This document shows positions 52,708-61,920 of a stretch of 64,000 nucleotides of DNA, one piece after another. The first letter of the stretch is position 1; each line of letters begins with the position of its first letter. The notes beneath the pieces are model-generated. The model was not told the origin of the DNA. It saw nothing but the letters and a program-made list of their open reading frames with translations, and ran no database searches. A program made the position numbers and the translations under genes. Origin of the DNA: DASZHJ01 sp035507155 (GTDB taxonomy: Bacteria > Pseudomonadota > Alphaproteobacteria > ATCC43930 > CGMCC-115725); the NCBI GenBank assembly GCA_035507155.1, contig DATJOK010000228.1, forward strand, positions 1 to 64,000, read 5' to 3'.

Positions 52708-54531
52708 TCAGCTCGCCTTTACCAGCACGTAGGAGCCGGGCGCGTCCTCGATCGGCTTCAGCTTGCCGTCGCCGGGCTTGCGCGCCGGCACGCTGCCGCC
52801 GGCATAGTGCGCGATCCACTTCTCCCAGGCCGGCCACCAGGAGCCCGCGTGCTGCTCGGCGCTTGCCAGCCATTCCTCGGGCGTCGGCGGGTTCTTGGTA
52901 TTGCTCCAATGTCCGTACTTGCTCTTGCCCGGCGGATTGACGACGCCGGCGATGTGGCCGGAGGCGGCGAGGGTGAACCGCACCGGCCCCTGGTAGAGCT
53001 GCGTCGCCGCGTAGGTCGATTTCCAGGGCGCGATGTGATCCTCGCGCGTCGAGAGCAGGAAGCTCGGCGTCTTGACGCGGCGGAGGTCGATCGGCACGCC
53101 GCCCAGCGAGATGCCGCCGGGCACCACCAGCTTGTTCTCCTGGTACATGTTGCGGAGATAGAAGCTGTGCATCGCCGCCGGCATGCGCGTCGAGTCCGAG
53201 TTCCAGTACAGGAGGTCGAAGGGGAACGGCTCCTTGCCGAGGAGATAGTTGTTCACCACGAAGGACCAGATGAGATCGTTGGCGCGCAGCATGTTGAAGG
53301 TGGTCGCCATGTCCGACCCCTCGAGATAGCCATGCTCGCTCATGCGCTTCTCGAGGAAGTGGAGCTGCTCCTCGTCGATGAAGACCGAGAGCTCGCCGGC
53401 CTCCTTGAAGTCGGTGAGCGCCACGAAGTAGGTGGCACTCTTGATGCGGTCGTCGCCCTTCGCCGCCATGTAGGCGAGCGAGGAGGCGAGGAGGGTGCCG
53501 CCGAGGCAATAGCCGATCACGTTCGCCTCGCGCTCGCCGGTCGCCTGCTCCATCGCATCGAGCGAGGCGAACAGGCCCTCGGTCATGTAGTCCTCGAAGG
53601 TCTTCTGGGCGAGGCGCTCGTCGGGATTGACCCAGGAGATCACGAAGACCGTGTGGCCCTCCGAGACTGCCCATTTGATGAAGGAGTTCTCCGGCCGGAG
53701 ATCGAGGATGTAGAACTTGTTGATCCAGGGCGGGATGATCAGCAGCGGCCGCCGCTTCACCGTCTCGGTGGTGGGCTCGTACTGGATCAGCTGCACGAGA
53801 TCGTTCTGGTAGACGACCTTGCCGGGCGTCACCGCGATGTTGACGCCGACCTTGAACTTGTCGAGGTCGGTCATCTTGATCATCAGCCGGCCCTTGCCGC
53901 GCTCGAGATCCTTGAGCAGGTTGTCGAGACCCTTCACCAGGTTCTCGCCGCCGCTCTCGATGGTGGCGCGCAGCACCTCGGGGTTGGTCAGCACGAAATT
54001 CGAGGGCGCGATCGCATCGACGAACTGCCGGGTATAGAAGTCGACCTTCTTGGAGGTCTTGTCGTCGAGCCCGTCGACCTGCTTCACCGTCGACTGCAGC
54101 CAGCGCGCGGTCAGCAGATAGCTCTGCTTGATGTAGTCGAAGACCGCATTCTCGGTCCAGGCGCGGTCCTTGAAGCGGCGATCGCCGGCAGGCGTCTCGA
54201 TGACGGGCTCGCCGTCGCCGCCCATCAGCCGGTGGGTCGTGCTCTGCCAGAGCTTGAGATAGTCCTGCCAGAGCGACAGCTGCGCCTGGACCAGGCGGCT
54301 CGGATCCGCCATCAGCCGCTGCGTCATCTCCATGAAGGCCTGGCCGAGATTGAACGGCGTCGCCATGTCGACGCCGTTCGAGTTCTGGCGCTGCAGGAAC
54401 TCCAGCACGAGACGCTGGCTGCGCTCGGCGATCTCCCCGAAGTCGCGTGCGAGTTGCACGGGATCGGGGATGTGGATGTCCGGATAACCCGGCTCTTGAC
54501 CGCGGTTTCCCGGTCCCGAACTATCGGTCAT
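52708..54531 (-). CDS. phaC: Class I poly(3-hydroxyalkanoate) synthase
   Basis: Polymerises 3-hydroxyacyl-CoA into storage granules. 607 residues. The lipase-like box GYCLGG puts the nucleophile at Cys342; the other triad members are Asp498 (STREDHIAPW) and His526 (AASGHIAGVVNPPGKSKYG). Conserved PhaC blocks DLVQLIQYEPTT, PLLIIPPWINKFYILDLRPENS (as parts) and WNSDSTRMPAAMHSFYLRNMY (as parts) are present. Starts divergently from the lipoprotein gene at 54.7 kb. No phaP/phaR/phasin neighbours within the window. Confidence 0.96.
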   Translation of the reverse strand: MTDSSGPGNRGQEPGYPDIHIPDPVQLARDFGEIAERSQRLVLEFLQRQNSNGVDMATPFNLGQAFMEMTQRLMADPSRLVQAQLSLWQDYLKLWQSTTHRLMGGDGEPVIETPAGDRRFKDRAWTENAVFDYIKQSYLLTARWLQSTVKQVDGLDDKTSKKVDFYTRQFVDAIAPSNFVLTNPEVLRATIESGGENLVKGLDNLLKDLERGKGRLMIKMTDLDKFKVGVNIAVTPGKVVYQNDLVQLIQYEPTTETVKRRPLLIIPPWINKFYILDLRPENSFIKWAVSEGHTVFVISWVNPDERLAQKTFEDYMTEGLFASLDAMEQATGEREANVIGYCLGGTLLASSLAYMAAKGDDRIKSATYFVALTDFKEAGELSVFIDEEQLHFLEKRMSEHGYLEGSDMATTFNMLRANDLIWSFVVNNYLLGKEPFPFDLLYWNSDSTRMPAAMHSFYLRNMYQENKLVVPGGISLGGVPIDLRRVKTPSFLLSTREDHIAPWKSTYAATQLYQGPVRFTLAASGHIAGVVNPPGKSKYGHWSNTKNPPTPEEWLASAEQHAGSWWPAWEKWIAHYAGGSVPARKPGDGKLKPIEDAPGSYVLVKAS

Positions 54532-54727
54532 TAGGGAGCCTTCCGTGCCCTCGGAGGAATCTTGGTGACGCCGCCTGCCCGATTGAATACACCGATCTCA
54601 TACACCGGCGGAATCCCCCGCGGCAGGCCCATTATGCTTAACGCGCGGGCTATTATGTGGGGTGGCGCAAAGCCTTGACCAAGGGGCAGGTGACGCGACG
54701 GGGACGGGCAAGGGAAAGCTTGGGGTA

Positions 54728-56047
54728 ATGATGCAGGTGCGAAGGACGAGGGCGGGGCGCGGCCGTCGGGTGGCCGCGTCGGGCGCGGCGCTGGGCTTGG
54801 CCCTGAGCCTCGCCGCATGCTCCGTGCCCAACTGGGCGAACCCGATCGAGTGGTACCGCGATGCAACCGGCGTCGCCAAGAACGACAACACCGGCCCGGA
54901 GCCTAATCAGCAAAATCTCGAGGAGGGCAGCAAGGAGCCCTACCCGAACCTGGCGACGGTGCCGCCGGTCCCGACCAACGCGCTGAGCGCGGCGGAGCGC
55001 GAGAAGCTTCGCGACAGCCTCATCGCCGATCGCGAGAACGCTCACTATGTCGAGAACAGCGACAAGTATTCGCTGACGCCGCCCTCGATGAGCGCGAGCG
55101 CCACCGCGCCGCGCCCGTCGGAGACGCCGGCTGCCGGAGATACGACAGCGGCCGCTGCTGGCGCCGACACGGCACCCGCAGCCGTCAGCGAGCCCGGGCC
55201 GCCGGCGCCCGCTGTGCAGGCAACGCCCACTGCGCCGGCGACACCCGCCGACATCGCGCCGCAGGCTGGAACACCGCCGCCACCCGCAGCCGCTCCGGCC
55301 GAAGCCGCGGCCACGCCGGCACCCGCTGCCGAGCCGGCGCCAGTGCCTGCGGCTGCACCGACACCAACGCCCGCGCCCGCTGCCGCGGCGACATCGGCGG
55401 CGCCCACCAAAGCTGCCGCTGCGCCGCCGGCGAAGCCCGCCGCGCGATCGGCCCAGCGTGAAACACCGCCCACGGAATCGTCTCTCGCGTCGCCGGAGGT
55501 CAGCACTCTGCCGCAGGGCGAGACGCCAGGCCCCGTGCCGCCGGTACCGCCGGGCGTCCCGACCGCCAGCGCGACGCCGCCGTCTCCGCAGCCGGCACCC
55601 GCCCCGGCGAGCGGCACCGCAGCGATGACGGCGGCGGCAACGCCGCCTGCTGCCGTGGCGAGATCGCCGCAGGCGACCCGCGGCCCCGCGGCGCCGCCGC
55701 TGCTGGCGGCGCTGCCGCCTTCGAAGACCACCCTCGGCACCGTCCAGTTCCAGCCCAACAGCACCTCGGTCACCGAGGCCAGCAACGAGCAGTTGCGCGA
55801 GGCGGTGCAGCTCCGCCAGCAGAACGGCGGCGGCGTCCTGCATGTGGTCGCCTTCACCGAGCTCGGGGCGGGACGCGATCTCGCGACTCGCGCGATCGCA
55901 GGATTCAACCTCGCGCTCGATCGCGCCCGCGCCGTCGGCATCGCGCTGACCCAGCTCGGCGTGCCCGCCGCCGACGTCACCATCAGCGCCGGCCCGCCGC
56001 CCGACGGCCGTCAGCCCGGCACCGCCGACATCTCCCTCGAGAAGTGA
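54728..56047 (+). CDS. Lipoprotein with long Ala/Pro-rich linker and OmpA-like end
   Basis: 439 residues. The signal ends in LSLAAC with the lipidated Cys at 31. Residues 32-130 are mixed (NWANPIEWYRDATGV, NLATVPPVPTNALSAAEREKLRDSLIADRENA in parts). About 130-345 is almost only Ala, Pro, Thr and Ser, a stiff spacer able to span periplasm or wall. The last 95 residues (LGTVQFQPNSTSVTEASNEQLREAV) resemble an OmpA-like domain that may bind peptidoglycan. Starts 54728 or 54731. The repetitive coding DNA may slip during replication. Function unknown. Confidence 0.8.
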   Translation: MMQVRRTRAGRGRRVAASGAALGLALSLAACSVPNWANPIEWYRDATGVAKNDNTGPEPNQQNLEEGSKEPYPNLATVPPVPTNALSAAEREKLRDSLIADRENAHYVENSDKYSLTPPSMSASATAPRPSETPAAGDTTAAAAGADTAPAAVSEPGPPAPAVQATPTAPATPADIAPQAGTPPPPAAAPAEAAATPAPAAEPAPVPAAAPTPTPAPAAAATSAAPTKAAAAPPAKPAARSAQRETPPTESSLASPEVSTLPQGETPGPVPPVPPGVPTASATPPSPQPAPAPASGTAAMTAAATPPAAVARSPQATRGPAAPPLLAALPPSKTTLGTVQFQPNSTSVTEASNEQLREAVQLRQQNGGGVLHVVAFTELGAGRDLATRAIAGFNLALDRARAVGIALTQLGVPAADVTISAGPPPDGRQPGTADISLEK

Positions 56048-56166
56048 GCGCGACCGCCGTCCGCTCGCCCGCGCCGCATCGCCATAAAACAGTCGAAACC
56101 CGGGCGGCGCGGGGGTACAACTGGCGCCGCGCCGCGCCCGCGGCGTGACGCATCGCGAGTCGTCTG

Positions 56167-57459
56167 GTGAAAGCACCTCTCAACATCGCCATCGCCGGCC
56201 TCGGCATCGTCGGATCCGGCACGCTCAAGCTGCTGCACAACAACGCGGAGCTGCTGGCAAGCCGCGGCGGCCGGCAGCTCCGCGTGTGCGCGGTCTCCGC
56301 CCGTGACAGGAGCCGCGACCGCGGCGTCGATCTCCGGGCGGTGCGCTGGTACGCGGATCCGGTGGCGCTCGCCGCGGACGCCGAAGCCGATGTCGTGGTG
56401 GAGCTGATCGGCGGCAGCGACGGCGTGGCGCTCGACGTGGTGCGGAGCGCGCTCCAGCGCGGCAAGCACGTGGTCACCGCCAACAAGGCGCTGATGGCGC
56501 GGCACGGCACCGAGCTCGCGAAGCTCGCCGAGGAGAAGGGCGTCGCGCTCTTCTTCGAGGCGGCGGTCGCCGGCGGCATTCCCGTCATCAAGACGCTGCG
56601 CGAGGGGCTCGCCGCCAATCACGTGGCGCGCGTCTACGGCATTCTCAACGGCACCTGCAATTACATCCTCACCACCATGCGCGAGAGCCGCCGCGATTTC
56701 GCCGACGTGCTCGCCGAGGCGCAGAAGCTCGGCTACGCCGAGGCGGATCCGAGCTTCGACATCGACGGCATCGACGCCGCGCACAAGCTCGCGATCCTGA
56801 CCGCCGTCGCCTTCGGCACCGCGGTCGACTTCCCCGGCGTCTACGTCGAAGGCATCCGTCACATTTCCGCCCTCGATATCGAGTATGCGGAGGAGCTGGG
56901 GTTCCGCATCAAGCTCCTGGGCCTCGCGCGGCCGACCGCGCATGGCATCGAGCAGCGCGTGCATCCCTGCATGGTCCCGCGCACGACACCGATTGCTCAC
57001 GTCGAAGGTGTCTTCAATGCGGTCATGGTGGAGGGTGATTTCGCGGGGCGCATCATGCTGGAAGGCCGCGGCGCTGGCGCCGAGCCCACCGCCTCGGCGG
57101 TGGTGGCCGATCTCCTCGACATCGCCAACGAGCGCTGGTCGCCGAGCTTCGCGGTGGCGGCGGCGTCGCTGCGCGCGGTCAAGACCTCGCCGATGGACCG
57201 CCATCGCGGCGCCTACTATGTCCGCCTCATGGTGAGGGACGTGCCGGGCGTCATCGCCGACGTCGCCGCCGCGCTCCGGGATCAGCAGGTCTCCATGGAG
57301 GCGATGATCCAGCGCGCCCGCGCGCCCGGCGAGGCAGTGCCGGTGGTGCTGACGACGCACGACACCGAGGAGGCGGCGATGCAGCGCGCGCTCACCCATA
57401 TCGGCAGCCTCGGCACCGTGCTGGAGCCGCCGCGCATGATCCGCATCGAGACTCTCTGA
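56167..57459 (+). CDS. hom: Homoserine dehydrogenase
   Basis: Reduces aspartate semialdehyde to homoserine for Thr/Met synthesis. 430 residues from a GTG start at 56167. NAD(P) motif IAGLGIVGSGTLKLL, VTANKALMA, FEAAVAGGIPVIKTLREGL (as parts), GILNGTCNYILTTM and SFDIDGIDAAHKLAILTAVAFG (as parts). A C-terminal ACT domain (YYVRLMVRDVPGVIADVAAAL) points to feedback control by threonine. Followed by glpX after 22 bases. Confidence 0.96.
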   Translation: MKAPLNIAIAGLGIVGSGTLKLLHNNAELLASRGGRQLRVCAVSARDRSRDRGVDLRAVRWYADPVALAADAEADVVVELIGGSDGVALDVVRSALQRGKHVVTANKALMARHGTELAKLAEEKGVALFFEAAVAGGIPVIKTLREGLAANHVARVYGILNGTCNYILTTMRESRRDFADVLAEAQKLGYAEADPSFDIDGIDAAHKLAILTAVAFGTAVDFPGVYVEGIRHISALDIEYAEELGFRIKLLGLARPTAHGIEQRVHPCMVPRTTPIAHVEGVFNAVMVEGDFAGRIMLEGRGAGAEPTASAVVADLLDIANERWSPSFAVAAASLRAVKTSPMDRHRGAYYVRLMVRDVPGVIADVAAALRDQQVSMEAMIQRARAPGEAVPVVLTTHDTEEAAMQRALTHIGSLGTVLEPPRMIRIETL

Positions 57460-57481
57460 GAAGACGAACCCGGGAGGCACT

Positions 57482-58468
57482 ATGAGCGACGAGGGATGGA
57501 CCGACCGCAACCTGGCGCTGGAGGCGGTGCGCGTCACCGAGGCGGCCGCGCTCTCCGCCTCGCGGCTGATGGGGCGCGGCGACGAGAAGGCGGCGGATCA
57601 GGCCGCCGTCGACGCCATGCGCACCGCGCTCAACGGCCTCTCGATCGACGGCACGGTCGTCATCGGCGAGGGCGAGCGCGACGAGGCGCCGATGCTCTTC
57701 ATCGGCGAGAAGGTCGGCACCGGCAAGGGTCCCAAGATCGACATCGCGCTCGATCCCCTCGAGGGCACCACCATCACCGCGAAGGGGGGTCCGAACGCGC
57801 TCGCCGTCATCGCCATGGCGGAGGCCGGCGGCTTCCTCAACGCCCCCGACGTCTACATGGACAAGATCGCGATCGGCGGCGGGCTCGGCGAGGTGGTGGA
57901 TCTCGACGAGGCGCCGGCGGCCAATCTCCGCAACCTCGCCAAGGCGAAGAAGGCGGAGGTTTCCGACCTCGTGGTCTGCATCCTCGACCGGCCGCGCCAC
58001 GCCGAGCTCATCGCCAAGGTGCGCGAGGCGGGGGCGCGCATCATGCTGATCTCCGACGGCGACGTCAGCGGCGTCATCGCCACCTCGCGGCCGGAGAGCG
58101 GCATCGACATGTATGTGGGCTCCGGCGGCGCGCCCGAGGGCGTGCTGGCGGCGGCGGCGCTGCGCTGCATCGGCGGCCACATGCAGGGGCGGCTCCTCTT
58201 CCGCAACGACGACGAGCGCGGCCGCGCCAAGCGCATCGGCATCACCGATCTCAATCGCAAGTACGGGCTCCTCGATCTCGCCAAGGGCGACGTGATGTTC
58301 GCGGCGACCGGGGTCACCAACGGCAGCATGCTGCAGGGCGTGCGCCGCTTCGCCGGCGGCGCCGTCACCCACTCGATGGTGATGCGCTCCCACAGCGGCA
58401 CCGTCCGCGTCATCGAGGCGCAGCACAATTTCAAGAAGAAGACGCACTACGAGGCGTTCGTCAGATAG
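57482..58468 (+). CDS. glpX: Class II fructose-1,6-bisphosphatase
   Basis: Gluconeogenic phosphatase, 328 residues. Metal/substrate motifs: GDEKAADQAAVDAMR, GTVVIGEGERDEAPMLFIGE (as parts), IALDPLEGTTITAKGGPNAL (as parts) and GSGGAPEGVLAAAALRCIGG. Within the conserved hom-glpX-recJ cluster of alphaproteobacteria. The ATG at 57482 is preceded by GGGAGG. Confidence 0.96.
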   Translation: MSDEGWTDRNLALEAVRVTEAAALSASRLMGRGDEKAADQAAVDAMRTALNGLSIDGTVVIGEGERDEAPMLFIGEKVGTGKGPKIDIALDPLEGTTITAKGGPNALAVIAMAEAGGFLNAPDVYMDKIAIGGGLGEVVDLDEAPAANLRNLAKAKKAEVSDLVVCILDRPRHAELIAKVREAGARIMLISDGDVSGVIATSRPESGIDMYVGSGGAPEGVLAAAALRCIGGHMQGRLLFRNDDERGRAKRIGITDLNRKYGLLDLAKGDVMFAATGVTNGSMLQGVRRFAGGAVTHSMVMRSHSGTVRVIEAQHNFKKKTHYEAFVR

Positions 58469-58477
58469 CGCCAAGCG

Positions 58478-60250
58478 ATGGATGCCAGCCACGCCTTCCT
58501 CGGCGTCGAGCGCTCGCTCTCGGGGCGGCGCTGGCGGCAGCGGCTCGGCGATGATCGCCAGGGCCTGACGCTCGCCCAGCGCCTCGGCGTGCCGGAGATC
58601 CTGGGCCGTGTGCTGGCGGCGCGCGGCATCGCGGCGGAGGGCGCCGAGCGCTTCCTCAATCCGACGCTCCGCGATCAGCTCCCGGATCCGAGCTCCTTCC
58701 GCGACATGGACCGCGCCATCGAGCGCGTGGTGCGCGCGGTGACCAAGGGCGAGCTCATCGCCCTCTTCGGCGACTACGACGTCGACGGCGCCACCTCGGC
58801 GGCCCTGCTGCGGCGCTTCCTCACCGCGGTCGGCGGCCGGGTCGTCGTCTATGTGCCCGACCGCATGAAGGAGGGCTACGGCCCCAACGCGGCGGCGCTC
58901 CTCAAGCTCAAGGCGGAAGGCGTCGGCGTGGTGGTGACCACCGACTGCGGCATCACCGCGCACGGACCTCTCGCGGCGGCGGCCGAGGCCGGTCTCGACG
59001 TCGTCGTCATTGATCATCACCTGGGCGAGCCCGAGATTCCGCGCGCGGTGGCGGTGGTCGATCCCAACCGCCTCGACGAGGAGTGTCCGCACGGCATGCT
59101 GGCGGCGGTCGGCGTCGCCTTCCTGCTGGCGGTCGGCGTCAACCGCGCGCTCCGCAAGGAGGGTTGGTACGCGTCGCGCGGCGAGCCCGATCTCACGCGG
59201 CTTCTCGACCTGGTGGCGCTCGGCACCATCTGCGACGTGGTGCCCTTGACCGGCGTCAACCGCGCCCTGGTGGCGCAGGGGCTCAAGGTGATGCGGAGCC
59301 TCGGCAACACCGGGATCGCGGCGCTCGCCGAGGCGGCCGGCATCGGCGAGCGCATCGACGCCTATCACGCGGGCTTCATCCTCGGACCCCGGGTCAACGC
59401 CGGCGGCCGCGTCGGACGCGCCGATGCAGGGACGCGGCTTCTCTCCACTGACGACGCCGGCGAGGCGCGGGCGCTGGCGCAGGCGCTCCACGAATGGAAT
59501 GCTCAGCGCCGCGACATCGAGGCGCAGGTGCTGGAGGAGGCGATCGCGGCGGTGGAGCGCGCCGGAACCGATCTGCCGATCGTCTTCGGCGCCAGCGCCG
59601 GCTGGCATCCGGGCGTCATCGGCATCGTCGCCGGCCGGCTCAAGGACCGCTACAACCGGCCGGCCTGCGTGGTCGCTCTCGATGCCGGCGTCGGCAAGGG
59701 CTCCGGCCGCTCGGTCGCGGGCTTCGCCCTCGGTGCCGCCGTCATCGCCGCGCGCCAGGCGGGGCTCCTCGTCAACGGCGGCGGCCACGCCATGGCGGCG
59801 GGCTTCACGGTGGCGGAGGAGCGGGTCGAGGCGCTCCGCGATTTCCTTGCCGCCCGCGTCGCCGAAGTGGCAGGGGCGGGCGGTCTCGTCCCCGAGCTCG
59901 GCCTCGACGGCCTGATGATGCCGGCGGCGGCGACGCCGGAATTCGTGGGATTGCTGGAGCGTCTCGCCCCCTTCGGCGCCGGCAATGCCGAGCCGCGCTT
60001 CGCCTTCCCGGCGATGCGGGTGCTGCGCGCCGACGTGGTGGGGGAGAGCCATGTGCGCCTGGTTCTCGGCGAGGCGGCGAGCGGCCAGCGCCTCAAGGCG
60101 ATCGCCTTCCGCTGCCTCGACAGCGAGATGGGCCAGGCGCTCCTCAACGGCCGCGGCCAGGGCTTCCACCTTGCCGGCCACCTCCGCGCCGACACCTGGC
60201 AGGGGCGGAACGAGGTCCAGCTCCTGGTCGACGACGCCGCGCCGGCTTGA
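58478..60250 (+). CDS. recJ: Single-stranded-DNA-specific exonuclease RecJ
   Basis: 5'-3' ssDNA exonuclease for recombination and repair. 590 residues. DHH-family motifs: FGDYDVDGATSAAL, TTDCGITAH, VVIDHHLGEPE, and LVALGTICDVVPL. The DHHA1 region has GGGHAMAAGFTV, and the C-terminal OB domain covers roughly 470-590. Starts nine bases after glpX. A terminator hairpin follows. Confidence 0.96.
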   Translation: MDASHAFLGVERSLSGRRWRQRLGDDRQGLTLAQRLGVPEILGRVLAARGIAAEGAERFLNPTLRDQLPDPSSFRDMDRAIERVVRAVTKGELIALFGDYDVDGATSAALLRRFLTAVGGRVVVYVPDRMKEGYGPNAAALLKLKAEGVGVVVTTDCGITAHGPLAAAAEAGLDVVVIDHHLGEPEIPRAVAVVDPNRLDEECPHGMLAAVGVAFLLAVGVNRALRKEGWYASRGEPDLTRLLDLVALGTICDVVPLTGVNRALVAQGLKVMRSLGNTGIAALAEAAGIGERIDAYHAGFILGPRVNAGGRVGRADAGTRLLSTDDAGEARALAQALHEWNAQRRDIEAQVLEEAIAAVERAGTDLPIVFGASAGWHPGVIGIVAGRLKDRYNRPACVVALDAGVGKGSGRSVAGFALGAAVIAARQAGLLVNGGGHAMAAGFTVAEERVEALRDFLAARVAEVAGAGGLVPELGLDGLMMPAAATPEFVGLLERLAPFGAGNAEPRFAFPAMRVLRADVVGESHVRLVLGEAASGQRLKAIAFRCLDSEMGQALLNGRGQGFHLAGHLRADTWQGRNEVQLLVDDAAPA

Positions 60251-60253
60251 GAG

Positions 60254-60290
60254 GGGGCCTCGGGCGGGTGGCCCCTTCGCTTGATTTATC
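60254..60290 (+). terminator. Terminator after recJ
   Basis: GGGGCC (60254-60259) pairs with GGCCCC (60270-60275), loop TCGGGCGGGT, followed by TTCGCTTGATTTATC. Ends the hom-glpX-recJ transcript just before tRNA-Glu. Confidence 0.65.
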
Positions 60291-60322
60291 GAAGGCACCC
60301 CTTTAGACCCTTCCGGCGCCTC

Positions 60323-60398
60323 GTCCCCATCGTCTAGAGGCCTAGGACATCGCCCTTTCACGGCGGTAACGCGGGTTCAAATCCCGCTGGGGACGCCA
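60323..60398 (+). tRNA. tRNA-Glu (anticodon TTC), probable island integration site
   Basis: 76 bases with encoded CCA. Acceptor GTCCCCA pairs with TGGGGAC; the anticodon stem CCGCC-like arm CGCCCTTTCACGGCG gives loop CTTTCAC and anticodon TTC; the T arm GCGGG-TTCAAAT-CCCGC is intact; discriminator G and CCA end at 60398. An integrase gene starts 62 bases after the CCA on the same strand, the usual sign that the tRNA 3' end served as attachment site. A second copy of the 3' end was not seen up to 64000. Confidence 0.96.
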
Positions 60399-60410
60399 TG
60401 TTTCTTGATT

Positions 60411-60461
60411 TTTTGGTCCAATTTTGGTCCAATCCGAGCGACGCAAAACGGAATTGGACCA
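60411..60461 (+). repeat. Tandem and inverted TTTTGGTCCAA repeats before the integrase
   Basis: TTTTGGTCCAA occurs twice in tandem (60411-60421 and 60422-60432), followed at 60453-60461 by the inverse ATTGGACCA, whose last A is the first base of the integrase ATG. Spaced copies between attachment site and integrase start are what arm-type integrase, excisionase or autoregulator sites look like. Confidence 0.6.
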
Positions 60462-61579
60462 TGGCACGCAAGCGCACCGTTCCCGCTCACGATCCGGCAA
60501 CCGACAAGCCTCTCTCCGACGGGGTCACCTACCGCGGGCCGGCACAGTACCGCGCCCGGAAGCTCGTCGATGGGCGTCGCCTAACAAAGACTTTCAGCAC
60601 TGCGCGCCTGGCGGAGCGGTGGCTACATGGCGTGGAGGTCGATGTTGACCGTGGCGTCTTCGTCGATCGGTCGGAAGCGGAGCGCCAAACACTCAGGGAC
60701 GTAATCAAACGCTACCAGGACGAAATTCTCGGTGACGACAGCGAGAAGCGAGGAGCTGAGAAAGAGCGCGGTCATCTCAAGGTCGTCCTCGACGATCCAG
60801 TATGCGGAATCCGAATGGCGTCCTTGAGGTCTGCGGATCTCGCAAAGTTCCGAGATAGAATGAGGTCAGTGGATTACGCGCCTGCAACCATCGTGCGGCG
60901 GCTCAATCTCATTCAGACAATTATCGAGCATGCTCGGCGGGAGTGGCTCATTCACCTGCCTACAAACCCAGCTCAGATGGTGAAGCGTCCCGCGGGGGCG
61001 GATCGAAAGCGCAATCGGGTTTTCGCTGCTGCGCCGAAACCCAGTGAACATAAGGCTTCGAAGGATGATTTGAGCGACAAGTCGGAGGAAGAGCGTCTCC
61101 TCGCGGCATGCGATAGCGATACAAACTCGTTGCTTGGGGCGATTGTGCGCTTCGCGATTGCAAGCGCAATGCGGCAGGGCGAGATCGTGGGACTCCGTTG
61201 GGCCGACATTGATCTCGGCAGACGCACAGCCGTAGTGCGTGGCGCCGCCGGGACGGTGACCAAGAATGGAGAGGTGCGCGAAGTACCGCTTCTGCCTGAG
61301 GCAATCGAGATCCTGAAAGAACTGACGCCATTGGACGATATCCGGGTGTTCCCGATCGACCAGAATGTGCTGAAGATGCGTTACCGGCGGGCGGTGGCGC
61401 GTGCCGGCATAGTCGGATTAACTTTTCATGATCTGCGCCACATCGGGACCTCGCGCCTTGCGAAGATCTTTGCCAATCCGCTGGACCTCAAGCGGGTGAC
61501 CGGACACAAGGACTTGAAGGCTCTCGATCGGTACTATCATACAACCGCTGAAGAACTCGCGGCGCGTGCAACGGGTTGA
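60461..61579 (+). CDS. int: Tyrosine-family site-specific integrase
   Basis: 372 residues. N-terminal arm-binding region (GPAQYRARKLVDGRRLTKTF), SAM-like core-binding domain (about 75-175) and catalytic domain. Active-site residues: Arg238 (SAMRQGEIVGLRW), Lys268, His323 and Arg326 (FHDLRHIGTSRLA), His349 (VTGHKDL) and Tyr358 (LDRYYH). Codon use is less GC-rich than in the housekeeping genes, a sign of transfer. The ATG at 60461 is chosen because the frame upstream overlaps the tRNA. Ends in overlap with a convergent gene. Confidence 0.93.
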   Translation: MARKRTVPAHDPATDKPLSDGVTYRGPAQYRARKLVDGRRLTKTFSTARLAERWLHGVEVDVDRGVFVDRSEAERQTLRDVIKRYQDEILGDDSEKRGAEKERGHLKVVLDDPVCGIRMASLRSADLAKFRDRMRSVDYAPATIVRRLNLIQTIIEHARREWLIHLPTNPAQMVKRPAGADRKRNRVFAAAPKPSEHKASKDDLSDKSEEERLLAACDSDTNSLLGAIVRFAIASAMRQGEIVGLRWADIDLGRRTAVVRGAAGTVTKNGEVREVPLLPEAIEILKELTPLDDIRVFPIDQNVLKMRYRRAVARAGIVGLTFHDLRHIGTSRLAKIFANPLDLKRVTGHKDLKALDRYYHTTAEELAARATG

Positions 61580-61920
61580 TCATTGGGCGCGCCGGATCGG
61601 GCGCGACGCTTCATTTGTTCGAGCTTCGTCGGTCGACCACGCTTTTTTGGTTTGCCTGATTCCTCAACTGGAACGGCAGATGACACGGTGGCCGACAAGT
61701 GGCGCTTGGGTCCGCACCGCTTATTCTGTTCGAGCCATGCTCGGATATCGGCGGGATCGTACCAGGCCTTTCCGCCGACCAGGACGTAACGTGGTCCACG
61801 GCCCAAGTGCGCCAAATGCGCTAGCGCTGCCGGATTCCGAAACTGAGGGAAACGGCGCGGGACCGCCGAGCGTTCGATGAAATCCTGTGGTGCTGATGTA
61901 CTCGTTTGATCGGCAATCAT
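61537..61920 (-). CDS. Excisionase/AlpA-like DNA-binding protein with AT-hook-like tail
   Basis: 127 residues. Residues 12-65 (DFIERSAVPRRFPQFRNPAAL and GGKAWYDPADIRAWLEQNK) look like a MerR/AlpA-type winged helix common in integrative elements. The C-terminal part KKRGRPTKLEQMKRRARSG includes an AT-hook-like RGRP. GGAG lies seven bases before the ATG. Its last 43 bases overlap the 3' end of the integrase gene from the other strand. Probably helps excision or element regulation; inferred from fold and place. Confidence 0.65.
   Translation of the reverse strand: MIADQTSTSAPQDFIERSAVPRRFPQFRNPAALAHLAHLGRGPRYVLVGGKAWYDPADIRAWLEQNKRCGPKRHLSATVSSAVPVEESGKPKKRGRPTKLEQMKRRARSGAPNDQPVARAASSSAVV

Noticed and set aside
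57392..60361. A 989-codon open frame on the minus strand opposite hom, glpX and recJ.
   Set aside because: It is a shadow of three well-recognised genes; its translation is His/Arg/Glu/Ala-rich with no domain, as expected from GC-rich antisense.
60398..60460. Integrase start extended back into the tRNA-Glu end.
   Set aside because: The added residues come from repeat DNA and the tRNA end and have no family similarity; the ATG at 60461 fits better.
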